Below, in pieces: positions 1-6,565 of a DNA stretch of 6,636 nucleotides; position 1 is the stretch's first letter; every line of letters begins with the position of its first letter. The translations under genes were made by a program, and so were the position numbers. The DNA is from JAJKIP01 sp040509055. GTDB taxonomy: Bacteria > Bacteroidota > Bacteroidia > Chitinophagales > Chitinophagaceae. Location of the stretch: positions 1 to 6,636 of the forward strand of contig JBEVLT010000233.1 of the NCBI GenBank assembly GCA_040509055.1, written 5' to 3'. The notes beneath the pieces were generated by a model that ran no database searches, was not told the origin of the DNA, and saw nothing but the letters and a program-made list of their open reading frames with translations.

Positions 1-39
1 ACGATAGCGGAAGAAAAAACCACCGGTAAAAAACAAAGT

Positions 40-507
40 ATGAGAAAGATCGCAACTACTGTATTTATCCTGTTTTTCGCAGCTATGACCATCCGGGCGC
101 AAAGCAAAAGTACCAACAGCAGTTCCTACACCACTGCACTGGGTGTAAAAGTGTGGGATGGCGCCGGTATCTCACTCAAACATTTCTTTAACCAGAATGC
201 CGGTGAACTGATCGGTTATTTCTGGGGTCATGGCGTCCGGTTTACCGGTTTGTACGAAATCCATGGCGATATACAGGGCGCCACCGGGCTGAAATGGTAT
301 ATCGGGCCCGGCGCGCATATCGGCTTTTACGATTCCAACAACGGCGATGGCACCTATGCGGGTATCGACGGCGTCATCGGCCTGGACTACAAGTTCGGCG
401 GAGCGCCGATCAACGTATCGCTGGACTGGCAGCCTTCCTTCGAGTTTGGCGACGGCCGTGGGTTTATCGGCAGCTGGGGAGGCCTTGGCATCAGGTACAC
501 ATTCTAA
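40..507 (+). CDS. Small secreted, outer-membrane beta-barrel-like protein of unknown function
   Basis: The 155-residue product starts with a Sec signal peptide: Lys/Arg at residues 2-3, a hydrophobic core at about 5-17, and a likely signal-peptidase I site after Ala20 (IRA-QS). The mature part is rich in Gly and aromatic residues and shows alternating beta-strand patterns such as GLKWYIG (83-89), GVIGLDYKFG (111-120) and INVSLDW (124-130). It ends in IRYTF; a terminal Phe with an aromatic two residues before it is the usual C-terminal signature of outer-membrane beta-barrels. At about 135 mature residues it could form a small barrel of roughly eight strands, as in many Bacteroidota porin-like hypothetical proteins. 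The ATG at 40 follows an A-rich leader (about 23-39) with no clear Shine-Dalgarno, normal for this phylum. A terminator lies 26 nt after the stop. Only 39 nt of upstream sequence are visible, so the promoter or an operon partner may lie outside. Location is well supported by signal and C-terminus; function is unknown. Confidence 0.82.
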   Translation: MRKIATTVFILFFAAMTIRAQSKSTNSSSYTTALGVKVWDGAGISLKHFFNQNAGELIGYFWGHGVRFTGLYEIHGDIQGATGLKWYIGPGAHIGFYDSNNGDGTYAGIDGVIGLDYKFGGAPINVSLDWQPSFEFGDGRGFIGSWGGLGIRYTF

Positions 508-532
508 ATATATATCGTTCATTTATCGTCAG

Positions 533-568
533 AAAGAGGCAGTTGCGTCAGAAACGACTGCCTTTTTC
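533..568. terminator. Hairpin terminator between convergent genes, probably bidirectional
   Basis: The left arm AAAGAGGCAGT (533-543) pairs with ACTGCCTTTTT (557-567), with one G-T wobble (536/564) and a 13-nt loop. On the plus strand the hairpin ends in a run of five T (563-567), which suits termination of the gene ending at 507. On the minus strand the same stem is followed by CTCTTTCTG, a weaker T-tract, so it may also stop the leftward dioxygenase transcript that ends at 580. The structure is seen in the sequence; bidirectional activity is inferred. Confidence 0.75.
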
Positions 569-579
569 TATTGACGGGC

Positions 580-1605
580 TTAATAAAAACCCAGTCTTTT
601 CTCCATGGCGGAAGTGAGGGCGGGCAGCTTTCTTCCTTCGATCAGGAAGCTGTTCAGCCGGGCAATGTCGCGGAAAATATAATGCTTGTCTGCTGCTGCT
701 TTCAGGTAGTCCTTACCGGTGCTGCCGCCGGTGCCGATGCGGGTGCCGATCATCCGGTGCACCATGTTCATGTGGCGGTAGCGCCAGGAGCTGAGCTGCT
801 CGTCTATCTCCAGCAGCCCGATAAGCAGCTGGAAAGGCAGCTGCAGCATGGGATAGCGCCGATAAAGCATGATGAACAGGGCCGACCGGGCCGCTGCAGC
901 AGAGAGCGTACTTTCGGTACCGGGTTCCGGGTGAAGAAAGGTGGCGTCGAAGGCAGCCAGGTTGCCTTTTTCAGCTTCTGCCAGGCTTTGTCCGTACCGG
1001 TGGCGGTATTCCGCCCAGAACGGGTGTATACCTTCTTCCGATGCATGCGCGGGAAAATCCTGCCAGTTGGCCGGTTCCTGAAAAAAGGGCATGCGGGCCA
1101 GCCATTCATCTACCAGGGTCAGCAGTGATTGGGCCGTTTCTGCTTGCTTGATCACGGCAATATGCTCCTCCCGCAGCTGGGAAGTATAATACTCCTTCCC
1201 ATGCCGGTAGGCAAACTGCAGGCCCAGCTTGGCCTCCAGCTCCTTGAACTGCCAGCTTTGGAAACCGGATGCGGGCCGGAGCAGATCGCGAAAATCCAGA
1301 AAGTCCATGGGCGTCATGGTCTCCATGATATCGATCTGGTGCACCAGCAGCCGCAGGATGGCCACGCAGCGGTTCAGCCGGTGGATCACCATTTGCAGTT
1401 CAGGTGAGTTATCGTTCAGCGAGGGCTGGTTCATGATAGCCAGCACCGAATCTACTTCGTAATGCAGCTGTTTGAACCACAGTTCATAAGCCTGGTGAAT
1501 GACGATAAACAGCATTTCATCGTGCGCCACCAGTTGCTGCTTATCGCTTTCGGGAAACTGTGCATTCAGGATCTTATCCAGCTGCAGGTAATCGTGATAG
1601 TTCAT
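580..1605 (-). CDS. kynA: Tryptophan 2,3-dioxygenase (TDO family, heme-dependent)
   Basis: Cytoplasmic heme enzyme that inserts O2 into the indole ring of L-tryptophan to give N-formylkynurenine, the first step of the kynurenine pathway. The 341-residue protein carries all main TDO motifs: YHDYLQL at 3-9; HDEMLFIVIHQAYELWFKQ at 28-46, with pocket residues Phe33 and His37; DFLDFRDLLRPASGFQS at 101-117, with Arg106 for the substrate carboxylate; WRYRHM at 274-279, with His278 as proximal heme ligand; and GTGGSTG at 291-297, with Thr292. Spacings fit the human enzyme as I recall it (Tyr45-Phe72 and His328-Thr342). Residue 102 is Phe, as in animal TDO, not Tyr as in the Xanthomonas enzyme. It also has the longer middle region (about 165-240) and C-terminal tail of the animal type; short bacterial TDOs are near 280-300 residues. 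The ATG is two nt after the purD stop, so it is probably co-transcribed with purD. No other kynurenine gene is visible. Confidence 0.93.
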   Translation of the reverse strand: MNYHDYLQLDKILNAQFPESDKQQLVAHDEMLFIVIHQAYELWFKQLHYEVDSVLAIMNQPSLNDNSPELQMVIHRLNRCVAILRLLVHQIDIMETMTPMDFLDFRDLLRPASGFQSWQFKELEAKLGLQFAYRHGKEYYTSQLREEHIAVIKQAETAQSLLTLVDEWLARMPFFQEPANWQDFPAHASEEGIHPFWAEYRHRYGQSLAEAEKGNLAAFDATFLHPEPGTESTLSAAAARSALFIMLYRRYPMLQLPFQLLIGLLEIDEQLSSWRYRHMNMVHRMIGTRIGTGGSTGKDYLKAAADKHYIFRDIARLNSFLIEGRKLPALTSAMEKRLGFY

Positions 1606-1607
1606 GA

Positions 1608-2891
1608 TCAGGATTTAAATTCATACCCGATATCGGTGCGGTAGTACATCCCGTCGAAACCGGTCTGCTTCATCACTTGCAGGGAAGCGGCCACTGCTTC
1701 CGGAATGGTATCGCCAAAAGAAGTAACACAAAATACGCGCCCGCCCTGGGTAACGATCTGCCCGTCTGCCTGGCGCGTGCCGGCCTGGAAGATGATCGAC
1801 CGCGGTCCATAGTCCTGCTCCAGGCCCGTGATGGCCAGTCCCCTGGGGTAATCGCCGGGATAGCCCCTGCTTACCGCCATGACGGTTACCGCGGCATCTT
1901 TGCTGGCCGTTGCCCGCACGCTGCTCAGTTGCCTGGTGGCGGCGGCCAGGCACAGTTCCACCAGGTCGTTTTCCAGCCGCGGTATCACCACTTCGGTTTC
2001 CGGGTCGCCCATGCGGCAGTTGTATTCGATCACATAAGGCTCGCCCTGTACACTGATCAGGCCGAAGAAGATAAATCCTGTGTAAGCAATCCCTTCCAGG
2101 TGCAACCCTTTTACGGTGGGACGGATGACCTGCTGCTCCACCTTGTCCATAAATTCCGGTGTGGCAAACGGCACCGGGCTCACCGCGCCCATGCCGCCGG
2201 TATTGAGACCGGCATCACCCTCGCCAATGCGTTTATAATCCTTTGCTTCCGGCAGCAGTACATAGTCCCTGCCATCGGTCAATGCAAACACGCTCAGTTC
2301 AATACCATCCAGGAAGGCCTCTACCACCACTTTGGCGCTGGCCCTGCCAAATTTCGCCTGGCGGATCATCTGCTCAAATTCAGCCAGCGCCTCTTCATTA
2401 CTCTGGCAGATCACCACGCCCTTACCGGCCGCCAGTCCATCGGCCTTCAGCACGATGGGAAGGGCATGACCGCGCAGGTATTCCACCCCTTCGTCGTAAT
2501 CGGCCGCGGTAAACTCGCGGTAGCCGGCAGTAGGGATGCCGTGCCGCTGCATGAAGGCTTTGGCAAAGGCCTTGCTGCCTTCGAGCAGCGCTCCCTGGCG
2601 GGAGGGGCCGATAAAATGAACGGCGCGCAGGGCTTCATCTGCCTGGAAATGATCGTACAACCCGTTGACCAGCGGCTCCTCGGGGCCTACCAGCACCAGT
2701 TCTATCTTTTCTGCCAGGCAAAAACGGCCGATGGCATCAAAATCGGCAGGATCAAGCGGCACATTGGTACCGCAGGCTGCCGTTCCCGGGTTGCCCGGGG
2801 CTATAAAAAGGGCGCTGGTCTTTGCACTGCGGCCCAGTTTCCAGGCCAGGGCATGCTCCCTGCCACCGGAGCCTATCACTAAGATTCGCAT
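1608..2891 (-). CDS. purD: Phosphoribosylamine--glycine ligase (GAR synthetase)
   Basis: Joins 5-phosphoribosylamine and glycine with ATP to give glycinamide ribonucleotide, step two of de novo purine synthesis, in the cytoplasm. The 427 residues match the usual full length. The N-terminal domain opens with RILVIGSGGREHAL (2-14), the PurD dinucleotide-like loop, and has LVGPEEPLVNG at 67-77. The ATP-grasp domain shows LKADGLAAGKGV (148-159), a GIELSVFALTDG strand (196-207), the GLNTGGMGAVSP loop (228-239), and the EYNCRMGDPETE signature (289-300), with Glu289 and Asn291 as expected metal ligands. The C-terminal domain closes with RVFCVTSFGDTI (385-396). All key residues are present, so it should be active. 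The ATG at 2889-2891 immediately precedes the universal MRILVIGSGGREHA start, so the start is secure. It reads leftward and its TGA is 2 nt from the dioxygenase start. It is divergent from the peptide transporter gene at 3039. Confidence 0.97.
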   Translation of the reverse strand: MRILVIGSGGREHALAWKLGRSAKTSALFIAPGNPGTAACGTNVPLDPADFDAIGRFCLAEKIELVLVGPEEPLVNGLYDHFQADEALRAVHFIGPSRQGALLEGSKAFAKAFMQRHGIPTAGYREFTAADYDEGVEYLRGHALPIVLKADGLAAGKGVVICQSNEEALAEFEQMIRQAKFGRASAKVVVEAFLDGIELSVFALTDGRDYVLLPEAKDYKRIGEGDAGLNTGGMGAVSPVPFATPEFMDKVEQQVIRPTVKGLHLEGIAYTGFIFFGLISVQGEPYVIEYNCRMGDPETEVVIPRLENDLVELCLAAATRQLSSVRATASKDAAVTVMAVSRGYPGDYPRGLAITGLEQDYGPRSIIFQAGTRQADGQIVTQGGRVFCVTSFGDTIPEAVAASLQVMKQTGFDGMYYRTDIGYEFKS

Positions 2892-2951
2892 TCGTTTTAC
2901 AGGTGGTTTTTTAAGTGGTGCGAAGATCGGCCGAGTTTATTAAAGACAACC

Positions 2952-2964
2952 CCGAAAATTTCGG
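2952..2964. repeat. Palindrome CCGAAA-A-TTTCGG, possible operator
   Basis: Six-base arms CCGAAA (2952-2957) and TTTCGG (2959-2964) flank a single A. It lies near the middle of the divergent purD/transporter region, upstream of the candidate rightward -7 element. Placement and symmetry suit a dimeric regulator site. It could also be chance in AT-rich sequence; no regulator gene is in the window. Confidence 0.35.
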
Positions 2965-2981
2965 TGTGGTTAAATTTTCTG

Positions 2982-2989
2982 TATTTTGG
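2982..2989 (+). promoter_or_regulatory. Candidate -7 element for the first peptide transporter gene
   Basis: TATTTTGG matches the Bacteroidota sigma-70-type -7 consensus TAnnTTTG with one mismatch. A transcript starting a few bases downstream would have a leader of about 40 nt before the ATG at 3039. No clear TTG was found at the expected -33 spacing. A nearby alternative is TAAATTTT at 2971-2978, also one mismatch away. Tentative. Confidence 0.28.
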
Positions 2990-3038
2990 GCGGATAAACA
3001 TCTGTTAGCATCCTCATTTCATCACCAACAACCTATTT

Positions 3039-4760
3039 ATGTCTACCGTAACAGCAGGCGACGAAGCCATATTACAATCAGCCGGCGCTCAAAAAGGCCA
3101 TCCCAAAGGGTTAGGCGTTCTATTTGCCACAGAGATGTGGGAGCGCTTCAACTTCTATGGCATGCGGGCGATCCTGACCCTGTTCCTTGCCAATGCCCTG
3201 ATGCTCGGCGAAAAAGATTCTTCTATCATCTATGGCGGCTTCCTGGGCCTCTGTTACCTGACACCGATGCTGGGTGGTTTTATCTCTGATAAATACCTGG
3301 GCAACCGGAATTGTATTATCCTGGGCGGATTGACCATGGGTATCGGCCAGCTGCTCCTGTTTACCAGCGCCAGTACGTTCGGCTCCAACCTGGAGCTGGC
3401 CAAAACCATCATGTGGATAGCGCTGGGTGTCATCATCCTGGGCAATGGCTTTTTCAAGCCCAATATCTCGAGCATGGTAGGCCAGCTGTATCCTGCAGCG
3501 CAGAAAAACAAGCTCGATTCAGCTTTCACCATCTTCTATATGGGCATCAATGTGGGCGCCCTGCTCGGCATCACCATCTGCCCGCTGGTAGGCGATGTGA
3601 AGACAACCGTGATCGTCGATGGCGTGGCAACGACTGTCAGGGACCTCACCGCATTTAAGTGGGGCTTTCTGGCTGCCGGCGCCGCCATGTTCTTTGGCGT
3701 CATCATCTTTTTCTTCCTCAAAAACAAATATGTCGTAACCCCGGAAGGCACAGCCGTCGGCGGACGGCCCAGAAATGTGGGCGACGAAACCGGCGAAGCT
3801 GCACAAGCCAAATTTACATCCACCGCGCTGCTGGTATCGGTACTGATCTTTGCCGCACTGATCGCCTTCTTCTATTATGTAGCCGGGCAAAACCTCATTT
3901 ATTCTTTTATCTACAGCAGCGGCCTCACGCTGGCCATCCTGATCCTGACGGATAAATCGCTGACCAAAGTGGAAACGCAGCGTATCCTGGTGCTGTACAT
4001 CATTGCCTTTTTCGTTATCTTCTTCTGGGGCGCCTTTGAGCAGGCAGGTTCTTCGCTCACCTTTATTGCAGACAAGCAGACCGACACCCGCATACTGGGC
4101 TGGAACATGCCGCCGAGCATGGTGCAGAACTTCAACAGCCTTTTCGTGATCATCTTTGCCCTGCCCTTCAGCGCACTGTGGCTGTGGCTGAACCGAAAGA
4201 AGGCAGAGCCGATCTCCCCTGTGAAGCAGGCGCTGGGATTGGCGCTGATCGCACTGGGCTACCTGATCATCGCGCTGCAGGTAAGAGACCTGGGCACAGC
4301 CGGTAAGATCGGCGTTATCTGGCTGGCCGTTCTTTATTTACTGCATACCTGGGGCGAGCTGTGCCTGTCGCCGATCGGTTTGTCGCTGGTGGCCAAGCTG
4401 GCGCCACGGCGTTTTGCATCCCTGCTGATGGGCGTATGGTTCCTGGGCAATGCGGCGGGTTATGCCCTGACCGGTACACTGGGCGCACTGCTTCCGCCTA
4501 CAGGAGACAAGTATGAAATTGCATCTAAAAAAGGCATCGACCTGGGCGCTGTGCTGAACAGCCAGGCGCAGCTGACCACCGAACAGGCGCAGTACCTGGC
4601 AGACGAGAAAATTCCGACCACCTTCCCTACGTTTGCCGGCTTTACCATTCATAATCTTTTCGAGTTCTTCATGGTGTTCGTCATCCTTTGCGGCGCGGCA
4701 GCGGTTATTTTATACTCGCTGACCCCCCTGCTGAAGCGAATGATGCATGGTGTGAGATAA
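3039..4760 (+). CDS. POT/PTR2-family proton-coupled di/tripeptide transporter (first of two)
   Basis: Inner-membrane MFS transporter expected to import di- and tripeptides with protons. The 573-residue protein shows the bacterial POT plan of 14 helices (12 plus the extra HA-HB pair, about 262-303). TM1 carries the ExxERF proton-coupling motif (Glu32, Glu35, Arg36) followed by FYGMR (39-43). TM4 has NGFFKPN with Lys140. TM5 has the PTR signature FYMGIN (166-171). TM7 has FWGAFEQAGSS with Glu334, and TM10 has GELCLSPIGLS with Glu440, so every expected coupling and binding residue is present. An unusually long polar loop (about 485-533) lies between TM11 and TM12; by topology it is periplasmic. 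Start ATG 3039 puts TM1 at the normal distance from the N-terminus and no better in-frame start lies nearby. It is divergent from purD, is followed by a strong terminator, and has a paralogue immediately downstream. Exact substrate is not readable from sequence. Confidence 0.92.
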   Translation: MSTVTAGDEAILQSAGAQKGHPKGLGVLFATEMWERFNFYGMRAILTLFLANALMLGEKDSSIIYGGFLGLCYLTPMLGGFISDKYLGNRNCIILGGLTMGIGQLLLFTSASTFGSNLELAKTIMWIALGVIILGNGFFKPNISSMVGQLYPAAQKNKLDSAFTIFYMGINVGALLGITICPLVGDVKTTVIVDGVATTVRDLTAFKWGFLAAGAAMFFGVIIFFFLKNKYVVTPEGTAVGGRPRNVGDETGEAAQAKFTSTALLVSVLIFAALIAFFYYVAGQNLIYSFIYSSGLTLAILILTDKSLTKVETQRILVLYIIAFFVIFFWGAFEQAGSSLTFIADKQTDTRILGWNMPPSMVQNFNSLFVIIFALPFSALWLWLNRKKAEPISPVKQALGLALIALGYLIIALQVRDLGTAGKIGVIWLAVLYLLHTWGELCLSPIGLSLVAKLAPRRFASLLMGVWFLGNAAGYALTGTLGALLPPTGDKYEIASKKGIDLGAVLNSQAQLTTEQAQYLADEKIPTTFPTFAGFTIHNLFEFFMVFVILCGAAAVILYSLTPLLKRMMHGVR

Positions 4761-4770
4761 ACGTTTCTCC

Positions 4771-4809
4771 AAAGAGGCTGCTTCGTGACCGGGCAGCCTC
4801 TTTTATTTT
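4771..4809 (+). terminator. Strong rho-independent terminator between the two peptide transporter genes
   Basis: AAAGAGGCTGC (4771-4781) pairs perfectly over 11 bp with GCAGCCTCTTT (4793-4803) around an 11-nt loop, and is followed by TTTTATTTT (4801-4809). It starts 10 nt after the first transporter's stop and ends only 23 nt before the next start codon. This suggests that the paralogues are not simply co-transcribed at equal level. Confidence 0.88.
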
Positions 4810-4832
4810 CAGTACCTTAAAACTCCTGCTCC

Positions 4833-6476
4833 ATGTGGAAAAACCATCCCAAAGCGCTGCCCTTCCTTTTCTTCTCCGAAATGTGGGAACGGTTTGGCTA
4901 CTACCTGATGATCGGCATTTTCACCTTTTACCTGAAAGATGCCGTACACGGGTTCAATATGGACGAGAAGGATTCGGCAAGCCTGTACGGCACTTTTATC
5001 GCCCTGGTCTTTTTCACCCCGTTCCTGGGCGGGCTTATTGCCGACCGCTATCTTGGTTGCCGGCGGTCCATCATTCTCGGCGGGTTGCTGATGGGAGCGG
5101 GCTACTGCCTGATGGGCATTCACAATAGCACCATGCTGTATGTGTCCATGTCGCTGGTGATCGTCGGCAATGGTTTTTTCAAACCCAATATCTCCACCCT
5201 GCTGGGCAACGTGTATTCCACACCGCAGTACAAAGCGCAGAAGGATGAAGGCTACAATATCTTTTACATGGGCATCAATATCGGTGCCTTTGCGTGCAAC
5301 TTCTTCGGGGCGGCACTGTATACCACCATCGGCTGGGGCGCCGCCTTCATGGCAGCCGGGGTGGGCATGTTTATCGGCGTGGTCACCTTTATCGCCGGTA
5401 CCCGGCACTATAAGGAATATGATGTGCGCAAGCCGCTGCAGCCCGGCGATATGTCGCTGGGGCGTATCATCACTCTTGTCATCCTGCCTTCTGTGATCTT
5501 CGGCGCCATCGGCTGGTTTATCAAAGGCAGCAAGGGATATATTTTCGATTCCAATTCCACCGATGCGTTCATTTTTGCCTGTATCCCTGTCCTGGTTTTT
5601 TACACCGCCCTGCTGGTGCGCAGCAATAAGCACGAAAAACCAGCCATGGCGGCCATGCTTACCATTTTTGCGGTGGTGATCCTGTTCTGGGCCATTTTCA
5701 AGCAAAACGGGTCGGCCCTGAATACCTGGGCCAGCCGCTATACGGAACGGCATGTGTCCGGCACCACCGGCAACCTGCTCTCTGCCCTGAAGCTGACCGA
5801 GATCGTGACCTATAGAAAAGATTCGGTGGTAAAGCTGGACGGGCAGTTCCGGAAAATAAAGACCGGCGGGCAGGAGGTGAAGGAATGGAATTATCCGCCC
5901 TATTTCAAAAATATGAACCTGGTCAAAGACCCGGTAGCCGAAGGCGAACCGGTAAAGGTGTGGGCGCCCAGCCTCAGCCAGTCCATCAACCCTTTTTGGG
6001 TGATCGCGCTCACACCGCTCGTCGTAGCGCTGTTTACCTGGCTGCGGCGAAAAGGAAAAGAGCCTTCCACGCCCACCAAGATCGCTTTCGGGTTGCTGAT
6101 CTCGGCCCTGTCGGTACTGGTGATGGTGGCCGCCGTTAAAACAGGTGGCAACGGGGCGGAAAAAGTAAGCGTGTGGTGGCTGATCGGCAGCTACGGCGTT
6201 ATTACCATCGGCGAGCTGTTCCTGAGCCCAATGGGGCTCTCGCTGGTGTCCAAGCTGAGCCCGGTCCGCATCACCTCGCTCATGATGGGCGGCTGGTTCC
6301 TTTCTACTTCCATCGGTAACAAACTGAGCGGCATCCTGGCCAGCCAGTGGGATAAATACGAAGACAAGACCGATTATTTCTGGCTGAATTTCATCCTGTT
6401 ATTTGCCGCCGCCCTGTTGTTGTTCGTGCTGCTGCGCTGGCTGAACCGGGTGATGCGGGAAAAGGGAGTGAACTAA
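4833..6476 (+). CDS. POT/PTR2-family peptide transporter, variant TM7 (second of two)
   Basis: Inner-membrane POT-family transporter of 547 residues, clearly paralogous to the gene before it. Shared motifs: ExxERF in TM1 (Glu16, Glu19, Arg20), the GGLIADRYLG loop after TM2 (66-75), NGFFKPNIS with Lys117 in TM4, FYMGIN (144-149) in TM5, and GELFLSPMGLS with Glu461 in TM10. The HA-HB pair lies at about 211-262. Differences: TM1 reads YYLMIG where its neighbour has FYGMRA, and TM7 reads FWAIFKQNGSAL, so Lys290 replaces the proton-linked Glu of the neighbour. A polar insert of about 80 residues (300-385), predicted periplasmic, links TM7 and TM8, while the TM11-TM12 loop is short. ATG 4833 gives the short POT N-terminus (MWKNHPKALPFLFF). 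The gene follows a terminator, with 23 nt left for a leader, so its promoter is unclear. Peptide transport is likely; coupling and specificity may differ from the first copy. Confidence 0.9.
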   Translation: MWKNHPKALPFLFFSEMWERFGYYLMIGIFTFYLKDAVHGFNMDEKDSASLYGTFIALVFFTPFLGGLIADRYLGCRRSIILGGLLMGAGYCLMGIHNSTMLYVSMSLVIVGNGFFKPNISTLLGNVYSTPQYKAQKDEGYNIFYMGINIGAFACNFFGAALYTTIGWGAAFMAAGVGMFIGVVTFIAGTRHYKEYDVRKPLQPGDMSLGRIITLVILPSVIFGAIGWFIKGSKGYIFDSNSTDAFIFACIPVLVFYTALLVRSNKHEKPAMAAMLTIFAVVILFWAIFKQNGSALNTWASRYTERHVSGTTGNLLSALKLTEIVTYRKDSVVKLDGQFRKIKTGGQEVKEWNYPPYFKNMNLVKDPVAEGEPVKVWAPSLSQSINPFWVIALTPLVVALFTWLRRKGKEPSTPTKIAFGLLISALSVLVMVAAVKTGGNGAEKVSVWWLIGSYGVITIGELFLSPMGLSLVSKLSPVRITSLMMGGWFLSTSIGNKLSGILASQWDKYEDKTDYFWLNFILLFAAALLLFVLLRWLNRVMREKGVN

Positions 6477-6509
6477 AAAAGAAAAGCGGCCCCTGAAAGA
6501 GACCGCTTT
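6475..6509 (-). terminator. Rho-independent terminator, best oriented for leftward transcription
   Basis: AAAGCGG (6483-6489) and CCGCTTT (6503-6509) form a 7-bp stem with a 13-nt loop. On the minus strand the stem is followed by TTTTCTTTTTT, an excellent T-tract that overlaps the stop codon of the second transporter. On the plus strand only TTTATCC follows, so it is weaker there, though it may still serve the transporter. The strand bias suggests a leftward gene entering from the right. Confidence 0.65.
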
Positions 6510-6537
6510 ATCCGCTAAGCAGTTAGGAAGGCGGATA
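6509..6537. repeat. Second inverted repeat overlapping the terminator edge
   Basis: TATCCGC (6509-6515) pairs with GCGGATA (6531-6537), 7 bp with a 15-nt loop that holds a smaller TAA/TTA pair around GCAG (6516-6525). It has no good T-tract on either strand. It shares base 6509 with the neighbouring terminator stem. It could stabilise 3' ends of converging transcripts; role unknown. Confidence 0.45.
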
Positions 6538-6565
6538 CAAAACCAACTAAGTAAGACATTCTATT

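Larger units (their letters stand above)
2892..3038. promoter_or_regulatory. Divergent intergenic region of purD and the first peptide transporter
   Basis: This 147-bp gap must hold the leftward purD promoter and the rightward transporter promoter, unless transcripts come from further away. It is AT-richer than the flanking genes. On the minus strand, TTG (2949-2947) is followed 18 nt later by GATCTTCG (2928-2921), a two-mismatch version of the Bacteroidota -7 motif TAnnTTTG; this would give a leader of roughly 20-25 nt for purD. The match is weak and the call rests mainly on gene orientation. No riboswitch-like structure or small gene was recognised here. Confidence 0.5.

Noticed and set aside
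571..1128. Open frame of 185 codons on the plus strand, opposite the dioxygenase
   Set aside because: It overlaps the tryptophan dioxygenase antisense, begins at the tail of the terminator region, and has no family features.
1677..2882. Open frame of 401 codons on the plus strand, opposite purD
   Set aside because: It lies wholly antisense to a clear full-length purD. Its translation is rich in Gly, His, Arg and Gln with no recognisable domain, as expected from the mirrored codon bias of a GC-rich gene.
533..4803. Both internal terminators begin with AAAGAGGC, possible dispersed repeat
   Set aside because: Only eight bases are shared and the rest of the arms and loops differ. Short purine-rich stems before T-tracts commonly look alike, so this is not treated as a repeat family.
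4688..5128. Open frame of 146 codons spanning the junction of the two transporters
   Set aside because: It runs through the intergenic terminator and is out of frame with both transporters; the product has no recognisable motif.
3440..5196. Near-identical stretch (GGCAATGG-TTTTTCAA-CCCAATATCTC) in both transporter genes
   Set aside because: It encodes the conserved NGFFKPNIS motif in each gene, so protein-level conservation between paralogues explains it. No recombination or mobile repeat is needed.
4809..5753. Open frame of 314 codons on the minus strand, opposite the second transporter
   Set aside because: The translation is His-, Gly- and Asp-rich with no domain, and the opposite strand encodes an unmistakable POT transporter. 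It is an antisense artefact.
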